Assembly: GCF_019097855.1 (NCBI RefSeq)
Contig: NZ_JAHRGL010000030.1
Location: 62,001 to 126,000, forward strand
Length of the DNA: 64,000 nucleotides
Reading direction: 5' to 3'
Source of the DNA: Geopseudomonas aromaticivorans
GTDB taxonomy: Bacteria; Pseudomonadota; Gammaproteobacteria; Pseudomonadales; Pseudomonadaceae
Shown here: positions 36,317-46,472 of the stretch, one piece after another
Position numbering within the stretch: the stretch's first letter is position 1
Layout: each line of letters begins with the position of its first letter
Notes under the pieces: model-generated
What the model was told of the DNA's origin: nothing
The model's database searches: none
What the model saw: only the letters and a program-made list of their open reading frames with translations
Made by a program: the position numbers and the translations under genes

Positions 36317-38089
36317 ATGGCCGACTACCAGGCTCCCCTGCGCGACATGCGCTTCGTTCTCGAGGAGGTCCTTGACGCCCCCGCGCAGTGGGCGCGCCTG
36401 CCGGCGCTGGCCGGCGTGGCGGATGTCGATACCGTTGCGGCCGTACTGGAGGAGGCCGGCAAGCTGACCGCCGCAACCATCGCCCCGCTCAACCGCAGCG
36501 GCGACGAGGAGGGTTGCCACTGGCAGGACGGCGCGGTGCATACCCCGGCCGGCTTTCCCGCGGCCTGGCAGGCCTGGGCCGAGGGCGGTTGGGTCGGCGT
36601 GTGCGGCGATCCGGCCTACGGCGGCCTGGGCATGCCCAAGGCCCTCGGCGCGCAGATCGAGGAGATGCTCAACTCGGCCAACCTGGCCTTCGCCCTCTAC
36701 CCGATGCTCACCGCCGGCGCCTGCCTGGAGCTGTCCGCCCACGCCAGCGAGCAGCTCAAGGCGCGCTACCTGCCCAGGCTGTACAGTGGCGAGTGGGCCG
36801 GGGTGATGTGCCTGACCGAGCCGCACGCCGGCACCGACCTCGGCCTGATCCGTACGCGCGCCGAGCCGCAGCTTGATGGCAGCTACCGGCTCACCGGCAA
36901 CAAGATCTTCATCACCGGCGGCGAGCAGGATCTCACCGCGAACATCGTCCATCTGGTGCTGGCGCGCCTGCCCGATGCACCGGCAGGTTCCAGAGGTATA
37001 TCGCTGTTCCTGGTGCCCAAGCGGCTGGTCAATGCCGACGGTTCGCTGGGCGCGCGCAACCCGCTGAGCTGCGGCGCGCTGGAACACAAGATGGGCATCA
37101 AGGGGGCGTCCACCTGCGTGATGAACTACGACGGCGCCAGCGGATGGCTGGTCGGCGAGCCGCACAAGGGCCTGGCGGCGATGTTCACCATGATGAACTA
37201 CGAGCGCCTGGCGGTCGGCATCCAGGGCCTGGCGGCCGGCGAGCGCTCCTGGCAGAACGCCGTCGCCTACGCCCGCGAGCGCCTGCAGAGCCGCGCTCCG
37301 CACGGCCCCCAGGCGCCGGACAAGAGCGCCGACCCGATCGTCGAGCACCCCGACGTGCGGCGCATGCTGCTGATTATGAAGGCGCTCACCGAGGGCGGCC
37401 GCGCCTTCTCCAGCTACGTGGCGCTGCAGCTGGATGCCGCCAAGTACGCAGGCGATCCGGCCGAGCGAGCGCGCGCCGAGGGCCTGGTGGCGCTGCTCAC
37501 CCCGGTGGCCAAGGCCTTCCTCACCGACCTCGGTCTCGAGGTCTGCGTGCTCGGCCAGCAGGTATTCGGTGGCCACGGCTACATCCGCGAGTGGGGCCAG
37601 GAGCAGCTGGTGCGCGACGTGCGCATCACCCAGATCTACGAAGGCACCAACGGCATCCAGGCCCTCGACCTTGCCGGTCGCAAGCTGGTCGGCAGCGACG
37701 GTGCGCTGTACCGCCTGTTCAGTGACGAGGTGCGTGCCTTCATTGCCGCGACGGCGCCGGCACTGGCGGAGTTCACCGTGCCGCTGGCGGCGGCGCTGGA
37801 CAACCTCGATGACCTGTCGGTCTGGCTGGTCGAGCAGGCCCTGCGCGATCCGCGCGAGATCGGCGCCGCCTCGGTGGAGTACCTGCAGGTGTTCGGCTAC
37901 ACGGCCTACGCCTACCTGTGGGCGCGCATGGCTGCCGCGGCGCTGGGCCGCGAGGGCGATTTCTACACGGCCAAGCGGGCTACCGCGCGCTTCTACTTCG
38001 CCCGCCTGCTGCCGCGCATCCACTCGCTGAGCGCTGCGGTGCGCGCCGGCAGCGCGACACTGTACGAACTGGACGCGGCGCTGTTCTGA
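36317..38089 (+). CDS. Acyl-CoA dehydrogenase (FadE-type, second paralog)
   Basis: 590 residues, clearly paralogous to the gene at 34392. It has the leader YQAPLRDMRFV, the FAD segment MCLTEPHAGTDLG, the catalytic Glu442 in IYEGTNGIQAL and the same C-terminal extension. Differences around the substrate channel (for example GGWVGVCGDPAYGGLGMP against LAHEPEHGGQGLP) suggest another chain-length preference, which the sequence alone cannot define. The ATG at 36317 follows GAGGAAT. It is the last gene before the rsmY regulatory region. Confidence 0.92.
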   Translation: MADYQAPLRDMRFVLEEVLDAPAQWARLPALAGVADVDTVAAVLEEAGKLTAATIAPLNRSGDEEGCHWQDGAVHTPAGFPAAWQAWAEGGWVGVCGDPAYGGLGMPKALGAQIEEMLNSANLAFALYPMLTAGACLELSAHASEQLKARYLPRLYSGEWAGVMCLTEPHAGTDLGLIRTRAEPQLDGSYRLTGNKIFITGGEQDLTANIVHLVLARLPDAPAGSRGISLFLVPKRLVNADGSLGARNPLSCGALEHKMGIKGASTCVMNYDGASGWLVGEPHKGLAAMFTMMNYERLAVGIQGLAAGERSWQNAVAYARERLQSRAPHGPQAPDKSADPIVEHPDVRRMLLIMKALTEGGRAFSSYVALQLDAAKYAGDPAERARAEGLVALLTPVAKAFLTDLGLEVCVLGQQVFGGHGYIREWGQEQLVRDVRITQIYEGTNGIQALDLAGRKLVGSDGALYRLFSDEVRAFIAATAPALAEFTVPLAAALDNLDDLSVWLVEQALRDPREIGAASVEYLQVFGYTAYAYLWARMAAAALGREGDFYTAKRATARFYFARLLPRIHSLSAAVRAGSATLYELDAALF

Positions 38090-38100
38090 AATGCTGGCAT

Positions 38101-38122
38101 TGTGTAAGCGTAGGCTTACACA
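38101..38122. promoter_or_regulatory. GacA upstream activating sequence of rsmY
   Basis: TGTAAG-N6-CTTACA (38103-38120) within a longer palindrome TGTGTAAGC...GCTTACACA. This is an exact match to the conserved GacA-dependent UAS of rsmX/Y/Z promoters. Its centre is about 65 bases upstream of the likely rsmY start. Confidence 0.92.
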
Positions 38123-38176
38123 TCGTGGGGGTTAACCGCCCTAGGAATACCCAGGCCCCGCAACTAACCTAAGCAC

Positions 38177-38300
38177 ATCTGGACTTGGCGCAGGAAGCGC
38201 GAATCAGAACACGGATCACAGGGATCCCATCAGGATGGTGGGGCGATAAGGGATGTCAGGAACAGGTCTGCAAGAGCCCCGCTTACGCGGGGTTTTTTTT
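38177..38300 (+). ncRNA. rsmY: RsmY small regulatory RNA
   Basis: A non-coding RNA of about 124 bases that sequesters the translational repressors RsmA/CsrA. Seven GGA motifs are visible, with first G at 38181, 38193, 38213, 38222, 38233, 38251 and 38259. Several are likely in loops (GCAGGAAGC, ACAGGGATCC, TCAGGATGG). The perfect GacA UAS at 38101-38122 and the strong terminator fit this RNA family. The neighbour LysR gene matches what I recall at the P. aeruginosa rsmY locus. The 5' end is estimated from a -10-like TAACCT at 38165-38170 and is uncertain by several bases. Confidence 0.9.
38277..38300 (+). terminator. Terminator of rsmY
   Basis: CCCCGC (38277-38282), a 4-base loop, GCGGGG (38287-38292) and eight Ts (38293-38300). 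Confidence 0.95.
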
Positions 38301-38316
38301 GCCTGCGATTTTTCGC

Positions 38317-39195
38317 TCAGGCGCCTCCCTCCAGCACCGAGCGCAGCAGCTCCAGCGTCGCCTGCTGACGCTGGGCGTCGCGGTACACCAGCCCCACCTG
38401 CAGCGGCACGCGCGGCTCGCTCAGCGGTTTCCACAGCAGTTGTTCGTGTCCTTGCACCTGCCGCGCCCGGCCGGGCAGCACCGAGGCCAGCCGGGTGTGC
38501 GGCAGGCTGTCGAGAATGCCGTTCATCTGGTTCAGCTCGGCCTGTACCTGCGGTCGGCGGCCGATGGCGGCCAGCTGCTCCTGCCAGATCTGGCGGATGC
38601 GGAACTCCTCGCCGAGCAGCAGCATCGGCAGCTCGGCCGCCTGGGCCAGCGACACCTTTCTGAACTCGCGCAACGGATGGTCGGCGGCGATCACCAGCTG
38701 CAGCTCGTCCTCGTACAACAGCAGGCTGTGCAGGCCGGGCTGGCGCGGCGGCAGGAAGCCGATGCCGACATCCAGGGTGCCGGTGAGCAGGCGCCGCTCG
38801 ATGTCGATCCCCGACAGCTCGTAGATCTGCACCACCAGATGCGGCTGCAACGTGCGCAGGCGCTCCAGCAGCAGCGGCACCAGGTTGGCGTTGATCGTCT
38901 GCAGCACGCCGATGGCCAGGCTGCGCGGCGCCTGGCCGCGGAAGGCACGCATCGCCTCGCGGGTGCGCTCGAGGCCGTCGAGCAGCGGCACGGCATGGTG
39001 GTAGAGGGTGTGCGCCGCTGGCGCCGGCAGCAGGCGTTTGCCGCTGCGCTGGAACAACGCCACCTCCAGTTCGCCTTCCAGATGGCGGATCTGCTGCGAC
39101 AGCGCCGGCTGGGAAATGCTCAGGCGCTCGGCGGCGCGGCCGACATGGCCCTCCTCGTAGACGGCGACGAAGTAGCGAAGCTGACGAAAATCCAT
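38317..39195 (-). CDS. LysR-family transcriptional regulator
   Basis: 292 residues. The N-terminal helix-turn-helix (residues 1-60, FRQLRYFVAVYEEGHVGRAA then SISQPALSQQIRHLE) is followed by a periplasmic-binding-like effector domain from about 90 onward. It is divergent from the MOSC protein gene, and its start codon lies next to a T-N11-A palindrome, so it probably regulates that gene and itself. The gene ends 17 bases beyond the rsmY terminator, convergent with it. The effector is unknown. Confidence 0.9.
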   Translation of the reverse strand: MDFRQLRYFVAVYEEGHVGRAAERLSISQPALSQQIRHLEGELEVALFQRSGKRLLPAPAAHTLYHHAVPLLDGLERTREAMRAFRGQAPRSLAIGVLQTINANLVPLLLERLRTLQPHLVVQIYELSGIDIERRLLTGTLDVGIGFLPPRQPGLHSLLLYEDELQLVIAADHPLREFRKVSLAQAAELPMLLLGEEFRIRQIWQEQLAAIGRRPQVQAELNQMNGILDSLPHTRLASVLPGRARQVQGHEQLLWKPLSEPRVPLQVGLVYRDAQRQQATLELLRSVLEGGA

Positions 39196-39208
39196 AAGCT
39201 GAACTTAT
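39194..39208. promoter_or_regulatory. Candidate LysR-type operator
   Basis: ATAAG-N5-CTTAT, a 15-base dyad of the T-N11-A type (T at 39195, A at 39207). It touches the start codon of the divergent lysR gene and lies 88 bases upstream of the MOSC gene. Confidence 0.5.
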
Positions 39209-39295
39209 TAGAGACACTGGAAAAACGAAATGGCCCGCAGGCCGGACGAGTCCTAGTCTAGCGCTCATCACGCGCAGACAGGTGGTCAACAGGCC

Positions 39296-40012
39296 ATGCA
39301 GCCCATCACGATTCGGGAAGTGTTCATAGGTAAATTCGAAGAGCTTGGCAGCGCCCAGTCCGGCGTCGCCGCGTCGCAGCCGCTGCAGGGCGAGGTTTGG
39401 CTGGGCAGCGACGGACTGCCGGGCGACCAGCTGGCCCAGCGCCGCCCGGAACGGGCCGACAGCGTTCTGCTGCACTATCCGGCCGAGCACTACCGCCACT
39501 GGCGCAAGCGCTTCCCGCTGCACAAGTGGCGGCCGGCCGCCTGTAGCGAAAACTTCTCCACCTTCGGCCTCGGCGAGGCGGAGGTCTGCGTCGGCGACGT
39601 GGTGCGCTGGGGCGAGGCGCTGCTGGAGGTCAGCCAGCCGTGCCTGCCCGACTACGGACTGGCGCGGCGCTGGAACCTGCCCGAGTTGCCGCGGCTGCTG
39701 CAGGACAGCGGTCGCTGCGGCTGGTTCTACCGGGTGCTGCGCCCCGGCCTGGTCAGTGCGGCGGAGCCTCTGCAACGGGTGCAGCGGCACTACCCGGAGC
39801 TGAGCATCGCCCGGCTGCTCGAGTGGTACGTGCACACCCCGCTGGAGCGCTGCGCCCTGCGCCAGATGCTGGCCTGCGACGCGCTGGCGCCAGCGTGGCG
39901 CAAGGTGGCCGAACGGCGCCTGGCCAGCGGCGAACTGGAGGACTGGCAGGCGCGGCTGTACGGCGGTGAAGCGGCACGGTCGGCCGAGAGCGAAGGAGTC
40001 CAACATGCGTGA
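39296..40012 (+). CDS. YiiM-like MOSC domain protein
   Basis: 238 residues. The MOSC beta-barrel signature includes [30 protein letters not shown] and the conserved cysteine region VSQPCLPDYGLARRWNLPEL. MOSC proteins of the YiiM type bind molybdenum cofactor and reduce N-hydroxylated compounds; here the activity is inferred. The 3' end overlaps the aminotransferase gene by 8 bases. The gene is divergent from lysR with a 100-base shared promoter region. Confidence 0.85.
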   Translation: MQPITIREVFIGKFEELGSAQSGVAASQPLQGEVWLGSDGLPGDQLAQRRPERADSVLLHYPAEHYRHWRKRFPLHKWRPAACSENFSTFGLGEAEVCVGDVVRWGEALLEVSQPCLPDYGLARRWNLPELPRLLQDSGRCGWFYRVLRPGLVSAAEPLQRVQRHYPELSIARLLEWYVHTPLERCALRQMLACDALAPAWRKVAERRLASGELEDWQARLYGGEAARSAESEGVQHA

Positions 40013-41219
40013 CGATACGCTGGCCAGCCTGCGCCTGATGCCCAGCGTCGAGCGCCCGGCGCAGGTCTTCGTGCGTGGCCAGGGCTCCTGGCTGTGGGAC
40101 AGCGAGGATCGCGCCTACCTCGACTTCACCCAGGGCTGGGCTGTCAACAGCCTTGGTCACAGCCCGAGCGTGGTGGTCGAGGCGCTCAAGCGCCAGGCCG
40201 AACGGCTGCTCAACCCCGGTGCGGGCTACTACAACGCGGGCCTGCTCAAGCTGGCCAGTCGCCTCTGCGAGGCCACCGGCAGCGACCAGGCGTACTTCCT
40301 CAGCAGCGGCGCCGAGGCCTGCGAGGGCGCCATCAAGCTGGCGCGCAAGTGGGGCCAGCGCCATCGCGGCGGCGCCTACACCATCGTCACCGCCAAGCAC
40401 AGCTTCCACGGCCGCACCCTCGGCGCCATGTCCGCCTCGGGCAAGCCGGCCTTCCAGCAGCTGTTCGAACCGAAGCTGCCAGGCTTCGAGAAGGTGCCGT
40501 TCAACGATCTGGAGGCGCTGTCGCAGGCGGTCGATTCGCATACCGTGGCGGTGATGCTGGAGCCGCTGCAGGGCGAGGCCGGGGTGATCCCGGCGACCCT
40601 CGACTACCTGCAGGGCGCCGAGCGGCTGTGCCGGGCGCGCGGCGTGCTGCTGATCCTCGACGAGGTGCAGACCGGCATGGGCCGCTGCGGTGCGCTGCTG
40701 GCCGAGGAGCTGTACGGCGTGCGCGCCGACATCGTCACCCTCGGCAAGGGGCTCGGCGGCGGCGTGCCGCTGGCCGCCGTACTGGCCCGCGGCAATGCTT
40801 GCTGCCAGGAGCCGGGCGAGCAGGGCGGCACCTACCACGGCAACGCGCTGATGATGGCCGCCGGCCTGGCGGTGCTGAAGACGGTGCTGGAACCGGGCTT
40901 TCTCGAGCAGGTGCGCGAGCTCGGCGAGCACCTCAGCGACGGTCTGGCCCAGCTGGCGCGCCGGCACGGCCATGGCCCGCTGCGTGGCCAGGGCCTGCTC
41001 TGGGGCCTGCCGTTGCACCGCCTGGCGGCGCCGGCGGTGGTGCGCGCGGCGCTGGACGAGGGCTTGCTGCTCAACGCGCCGCAGCCGCACATTCTGCGTT
41101 TTTCGCCGGCGTTGACCGTCAGCCACGGCAACATCGACGAGATGCTGCGCCGCCTGGAGCGCGCGCTGGTGCGGGTCAGCCGCGCGCGCCTGCGCGACAC
41201 GGCGCTGGCCGCTGGCTGA
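40005..41219 (+). CDS. Class III PLP-dependent aminotransferase (acetylornithine type)
   Basis: 404 residues, fold type I. The PLP lysine is Lys248 in TLGKGLGGG, preceded by the cofactor aspartate in LILDEVQTGMGRCG; the phosphate-binding FLSSGAEACEGAIKLAR and HSFHGRT segments are intact. It most resembles acetylornithine or succinylornithine aminotransferases but stands outside an arginine cluster, so the substrate is uncertain. GAAGGAG precedes the ATG at 40005. It is translationally coupled to the MOSC gene. Confidence 0.88.
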   Translation: MRDDTLASLRLMPSVERPAQVFVRGQGSWLWDSEDRAYLDFTQGWAVNSLGHSPSVVVEALKRQAERLLNPGAGYYNAGLLKLASRLCEATGSDQAYFLSSGAEACEGAIKLARKWGQRHRGGAYTIVTAKHSFHGRTLGAMSASGKPAFQQLFEPKLPGFEKVPFNDLEALSQAVDSHTVAVMLEPLQGEAGVIPATLDYLQGAERLCRARGVLLILDEVQTGMGRCGALLAEELYGVRADIVTLGKGLGGGVPLAAVLARGNACCQEPGEQGGTYHGNALMMAAGLAVLKTVLEPGFLEQVRELGEHLSDGLAQLARRHGHGPLRGQGLLWGLPLHRLAAPAVVRAALDEGLLLNAPQPHILRFSPALTVSHGNIDEMLRRLERALVRVSRARLRDTALAAG

Positions 41220-41244
41220 GCGCGATCTCCTCTGCTGTTCCTTT

Positions 41245-41282
41245 GCCGTCCGCGCGCCTCTCCTGCGCCGGGCGGCTTTTTT
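41245..41282 (+). terminator. Rho-independent terminator after the aminotransferase
   Basis: GCCGTCCG (41245-41252) pairs, with one G-T wobble, with CGGGCGGC (about 41269-41276), followed by six Ts (41277-41282). Confidence 0.85.
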
Positions 41283-41386
41283 CGTCCGCTGCCGGTCCGG
41301 TCAGGCGGCGACCGGCTGCTCGGCCGGTTTCCCCGCCGTGGCGTTGCGACTACCCTGTGCGCAGTTCACTCGACGGGAGTCACCTC

Positions 41387-42079
41387 ATGCTCAACGTTCT
41401 GCTGGCCGGCGCTTCGCGGGGGATCGGTCTGGGGCTGGTCCGCGCCTATCTCGAGCGCGGTGACCGGGTGTTCGCCGTGGCGCGCGATCCGGCCGGTTCC
41501 GCCGGGCTGACCGAGCTGGCGGCGCAACACGGCGCGCGCCTGCAACTGATCGCCTGCGACCTCAACGCACCCGCCGCCGCGACAACCATCCGCGCCGCGC
41601 TGGGCGAGACGCGCCTGGATCGCCTGCTGCTGAATGCCGGGGTGGCCGGCCCGGCGGCGCAGGATGTGGCCAGCGTCAGCGAGGCGGAAATCGCCCAGCT
41701 GTTTCTCAGCAATGCCATCGCCCCGCTGCGCCTGGCCCGCGCGCTCGCGGCGCAGCTGAACACGGACGCGGTCGTGGCCTGTACCAGCTCGGTGATGGCC
41801 AGCCTGCAGCTCAGCCCGGGTGCGGACCTGCCGCTGTACGCGGCCAGCAAGGCCGCGCTCAACAGCCTGCTGCTCAGCTGGGCGGCGCAGCTTGGCGCGG
41901 CGCGCGATTTCAGCCTGCTGGCGCTGCATCCGGGCTGGGTGCAGACCGACATGGGCGGTACCCAGGCGCCGCTGAGCGTGGCGCAGAGCGTGAACGGCCT
42001 GGTGCCGGTGATCGAGGCGGCTGCCGGGCGCCGCGACTGTCGTTTCGTCGATTACCAGGGCCAGGAGCTGCCCTGGTAG
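41387..42079 (+). CDS. Short-chain dehydrogenase/reductase
   Basis: 230 residues of the classical SDR fold. The NAD(P) motif is GASRGIG at 8-14, and NAG is at 83-85. The catalytic Ser134/135 lies in CTSSVM, and Tyr151 and Lys155 in YAASK. The C-terminal LALHPGWVQTDMGG resembles CsgA/YciK-like SDRs. The substrate is unknown. It follows the aminotransferase terminator, so it has its own promoter. The ATG at 41387 has GGGAGT about 10 bases upstream; the long upstream frame is a shadow of the aminotransferase. Confidence 0.9.
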   Translation: MLNVLLAGASRGIGLGLVRAYLERGDRVFAVARDPAGSAGLTELAAQHGARLQLIACDLNAPAAATTIRAALGETRLDRLLLNAGVAGPAAQDVASVSEAEIAQLFLSNAIAPLRLARALAAQLNTDAVVACTSSVMASLQLSPGADLPLYAASKAALNSLLLSWAAQLGAARDFSLLALHPGWVQTDMGGTQAPLSVAQSVNGLVPVIEAAAGRRDCRFVDYQGQELPW

Positions 42080-42156
42080 GCGCGCCAGCGCCGCCGACGG
42101 TGCTGCTGCTGGCCTCTGCGGCGGGGCGCCGACAGCAAGGGACTTGCCTTGCAGGT

Positions 42157-42180
42157 CGGCAGGCGGCAGTCTGCCTGCCG
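42157..42180. repeat. Hairpin between SDR and MFS genes
   Basis: CGGCAGGC (42157-42164) and GCCTGCCG (42173-42180) with an 8-base loop. It lacks a T run and is the only structure I see in the 231-base gap ahead of the MFS gene. Confidence 0.5.
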
Positions 42181-42310
42181 CCGTCCTGTCGCGGCGCTTG
42201 CCATGCCTCCGATTGCGGGCCGCGCGTCTGCCGTCTTCACGTGCCGGGGCGGCCATCTTTCAATTGCTCCGTCGGCTCCAGACGGAACCCGCGACCCCGC
42301 AGGAGACACC

Positions 42311-43573
42311 GTGAGTCGCTCTACCGATCGCCAGCCCTGGCCGGCCGCCATCCGTGCGCTGCAGTACCCCAACTTTCGCCTGTATTTCGCCGGGCAGGCC
42401 GTCTCCATCCTCGGCAGCTGGATCCAGCAGGTCGCCCTGTCCTGGCTGATCTACCGCCTCACCGGCTCGGTGGCGCTGCTGGGCGTCACCACCTTCGCCG
42501 CGCTGCTGCCGCAGCTGATCGTCGGCCCGCTGGCCGGTGCCTGGACCGATCGCCACGACAAGCGCCGCTTGCTGATCGTCGTCGAGGGCATTCTCGCCCT
42601 GCAGGCGCTGGCGCTGGCCGCGCTCACGGCGCTGGAGCTGGTCGGCCCGGCGTTGATCGTCGGCATGTCGCTGCTGCTCGGCGTGCTCAACGCCTTCGAT
42701 ACGCCGCTGCGCCAGTCGCTGATCGGCAGCTTCGTCGGCAGCCGCGGCGACCTGCCCAATGCCCTGGCGCTCAACGCCATGCTGTTCAACTCCGGACGCT
42801 TCATCGGCCCGCCGCTGGCCGGCCTGCTGCTGGCACTGACCAACGAGGCGCTGTGCTTTGCCCTCAACGGCCTGTCGTTCCTCGCCCTGATGCTCGGCCT
42901 GCTGCTGATCCGCATCGAGGCGCCGGCCCGGGCCACGGGCTCGATGGCCACGCTGTTTCGCGAGGGCCTGGGCTACGTCTGGCACAACTACCCGATCCGC
43001 CTGCTGATCCTCACCCTGGCGATGGTCAACCTCACCGCCTCCAGCTATGCGGTGCTGCTGCCGGTATTCGCCCGCGACATCTTCGCCGGCGATGCGCGGA
43101 CCCTCGGCTGGCTGTGGGGCGCCGCCGGCTGCGGGGCGCTGCTGTCCACCCTGTTCCTCGCCACCCGCCAGGCGCTGCCGGGACTGGTGGGCATCGTGCT
43201 GGTCGGCGCAGTGTTGAGCGGCGCGGCGCTGCTGGCCTTTGCGGCCAGCCCGGTGCTGGCGCTGGCGCTGCTGGCCATGGCCCTGCTCGGCTTCGGCATC
43301 GCGGTGGGCAATGTCGGCACCAACATGCTGCTGCAGAGCCTGGCACCGGAGCATCTGCGTGGCCGCGTGGTGTCCTTCTTCACCTCGATCCGCTTCGGCT
43401 TCGATGCCATCGGCGGCCTGCTCGCCGGCCTGCTGGCGGCGCGCATCGGTGCGCCGCTGACGCTGGCGCTGGAAGGCGGGGTATTGCTGCTGTTCTGTCT
43501 GTGGCTGCTGGCCCGCCGGCAGGTGCTCGGCGAGCGCGTGCGCGACGACCTGCAGGAGCAGGGCGGGCGCTGA
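42311..43573 (+). CDS. MFS exporter, EntS/MFS_3 type
   Basis: 420 residues with about twelve hydrophobic helices. The MFS loop-2/3 signature is GPLAGAWTDRHDKRRLL. The body resembles the EntS-like MFS_3 family, exporters of siderophores or drugs. I start at GTG 42311, which follows AGGAGACACC closely and gives the expected short N-terminus (VSRSTDRQPWPAAIRALQYPNFRLY). The upstream frame lacks supporting composition. No siderophore gene is nearby, so the cargo is unknown. A GC-rich hairpin separates it from ntrC, which converges on it. Confidence 0.87.
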   Translation: MSRSTDRQPWPAAIRALQYPNFRLYFAGQAVSILGSWIQQVALSWLIYRLTGSVALLGVTTFAALLPQLIVGPLAGAWTDRHDKRRLLIVVEGILALQALALAALTALELVGPALIVGMSLLLGVLNAFDTPLRQSLIGSFVGSRGDLPNALALNAMLFNSGRFIGPPLAGLLLALTNEALCFALNGLSFLALMLGLLLIRIEAPARATGSMATLFREGLGYVWHNYPIRLLILTLAMVNLTASSYAVLLPVFARDIFAGDARTLGWLWGAAGCGALLSTLFLATRQALPGLVGIVLVGAVLSGAALLAFAASPVLALALLAMALLGFGIAVGNVGTNMLLQSLAPEHLRGRVVSFFTSIRFGFDAIGGLLAGLLAARIGAPLTLALEGGVLLLFCLWLLARRQVLGERVRDDLQEQGGR

Positions 43574-43602
43574 GCGAGTCGGTGAGAAGGCGGGAGATGA
43601 CG

Positions 43603-43645
43603 GCCTGCTCGCCCCGTCCCGGCGCACCGGGAGGGCGGGGCAGGC
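43603..43645. terminator. GC-rich hairpin between convergent MFS and ntrC genes
   Basis: GCCCCG-TCCCGG (43611-43622) pairs with CCGGGA...CGGGGC (43627-43641) with a 3-base bulge, extended by an outer GCCTG/CAGGC. There is no long T run on either strand, so bidirectional termination is plausible but not certain. Confidence 0.5.
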
Positions 43646-45072
<1,427 letters not shown>

Positions 45073-45076
<4 letters not shown>

Positions 45077-46158
45077 GGGGTTGGTGCTCCTTGTTCAAGC
45101 GGCAGATACAGCGAGAAAACCGTGCGTCCGGGCTGGCTCTCGCACTCGATCAGGCCCTGGTGCTGGTTGAGGATGTTCTGGGCGATGGCCAGACCCAGGC
45201 CGGTGCCGTCGGCACGGCCGCTGACCATGGGATAGAAGAGGGTGTCCTGCAGCGCCGGGTCGATGCCCGGGCCGTTGTCGATCACCTCGATCCGGCACAC
45301 CAGGCGGTGGCGCTGGTGGCCGATGGTGAACTGGCGCAGGGTGCGGGTGCGCAGCAGGATGCGTCCGGGCGCCGCCGGATGCTTCTGCTCGAGGATCGCC
45401 TGCATGGCATTGCGCACGATGTTGAGCAGGGCCTGGATCAGCTGTTCATGGTCGGCCAGCAGCTCGGGGATGCTCGGGTCGTAGTCGCGTTCGAGGGCCA
45501 GCTTGCCCTGGGTTTCCGCCTCGACCAGGTTGCACACGCGCTCGAGGACCTCGTGGATGTTGGTCGGCACCAGTTGAGGCAGCTTGTTGGAGCCGAGCAT
45601 GCGGTCCACCAGGTTACGCAGGCGGTCGGCTTCCTCGATGATCACGTTGGTGTAGTCCTTGAGGCTCGCCTCCGGCAGCTCGCGGGCCAGCAGCTGAGCG
45701 GCACCGCGGATGCCGCCCAGCGGATTCTTGATCTCGTGGGCCAGACCGCGCACCAGCAGACGGGTGGTCTCCTGCTTGGCCAGCTGCGCTTCCTCCTTGC
45801 TGATGCGCAGCAGGCGGTCGCGCGGATGCAGCTCGAGCAGCAGCAGGAAGCTGCTCAGGCCGGGAATCGGCGTGGCAGCGTAGTCCACCGCGAGGTGCTG
45901 GCCGCTGGCCGACACCAGCTGCGCCTCGCGCTTGGTGAACGGCTGGCCGCTGGCCACCGCATGGCGCAGGGCGGAGAGGCCGTCGGGCGTCTCGTGACAC
46001 AGTTCGCCGATGAACAGGCCCTGGCTGCGCTGGCCGCTGACGCCGAGCAGCATCTCGGCGGCCGGGTTCATGTATTCCAGGCGCAGTTCGGCATTCAGCA
46101 GAATGACCGCGGTGGTGAGGTTGTCGAGCAGCAGGCGCTGCAGAGAGTCGTAGGCCAT
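45073..46158 (-). CDS. ntrB: Nitrogen sensor histidine kinase/phosphatase NtrB
   Basis: 361 residues: a PAS domain (about 10-115), then the H box RGLAHEIKNPLGG with His141, and an HATPase domain with NIVRNAMQA, DNGPGI and GTGLGLAIA boxes. It phosphorylates or dephosphorylates NtrC under PII (GlnB/GlnK) control. I choose the ATG at 46158 because it gives the usual Pseudomonas length. Alternatives are 46167 (ribosome-binding site only 3 bases away) and 46185, which lies upstream of the predicted sigma-54 transcript start (46181) and is therefore unlikely. Confidence 0.95.
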
Positions 46159-46191
46159 GGCAAGCATGCGCTCCTGTGGATGCATGGCATT

Positions 46192-46207
46192 TGCAAGAAG
46201 CGCGCCA
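46192..46207 (-). promoter_or_regulatory. Sigma-54 promoter of ntrBC
   Basis: Minus strand TGGCGCG-N4-TTGCA, one mismatch from the TGGCACG-N4-TTGCA consensus, preceded by C. The -24 GG and -12 GC are correctly spaced. The predicted start is near 46181, about 23 bases ahead of the chosen ntrB ATG. An imperfect GCAC-N6-GTGC dyad (46208-46221) abuts the -24 element. Confidence 0.75.
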
Positions 46208-46449
46208 GCACTCCGTGGTGCACAGGCAGGCCGGTGGCTGCCGCTTTTTCGTGCACGCCGCGCGCCGGGCCTGCGCGTGCCCGGGGGACCTGTCGCCCTG
46301 GGCGGAGGCCGGTAGAACAAGGCCTGCAGCGTTGCGCCAGTGGAGTGCTTCGGCGGCTACGGCGGGACGGCAGCGGCGCTGGGCGAGCCTGCCGGGCGCT
46401 ACGCTCTGCCCGCTACCGATGGTTCAGTATAGGTCGCAGGGCACGGGTG

Positions 46450-46466
46450 TGCACTTTATTGGTGCG
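46450..46466. promoter_or_regulatory. NtrC enhancer-type site upstream of ntrBC
   Basis: GCACT-N5-GGTGC (46451-46465), an exact match to the NtrC consensus GCACY-N5-GGTGC. It lies about 260 bases upstream of the sigma-54 element and only a few bases beyond the stop of the upstream DUF4124 gene, in an otherwise featureless 314-base gap. Confidence 0.75.
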
Positions 46467-46472
46467 TCGTGC

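Noticed and set aside
40094-42079. 661-codon frame covering the aminotransferase and the SDR
   Set aside because: The first two thirds is an out-of-frame shadow of the aminotransferase; the SDR begins at the ATG at 41387 with its own ribosome-binding site after a terminator.
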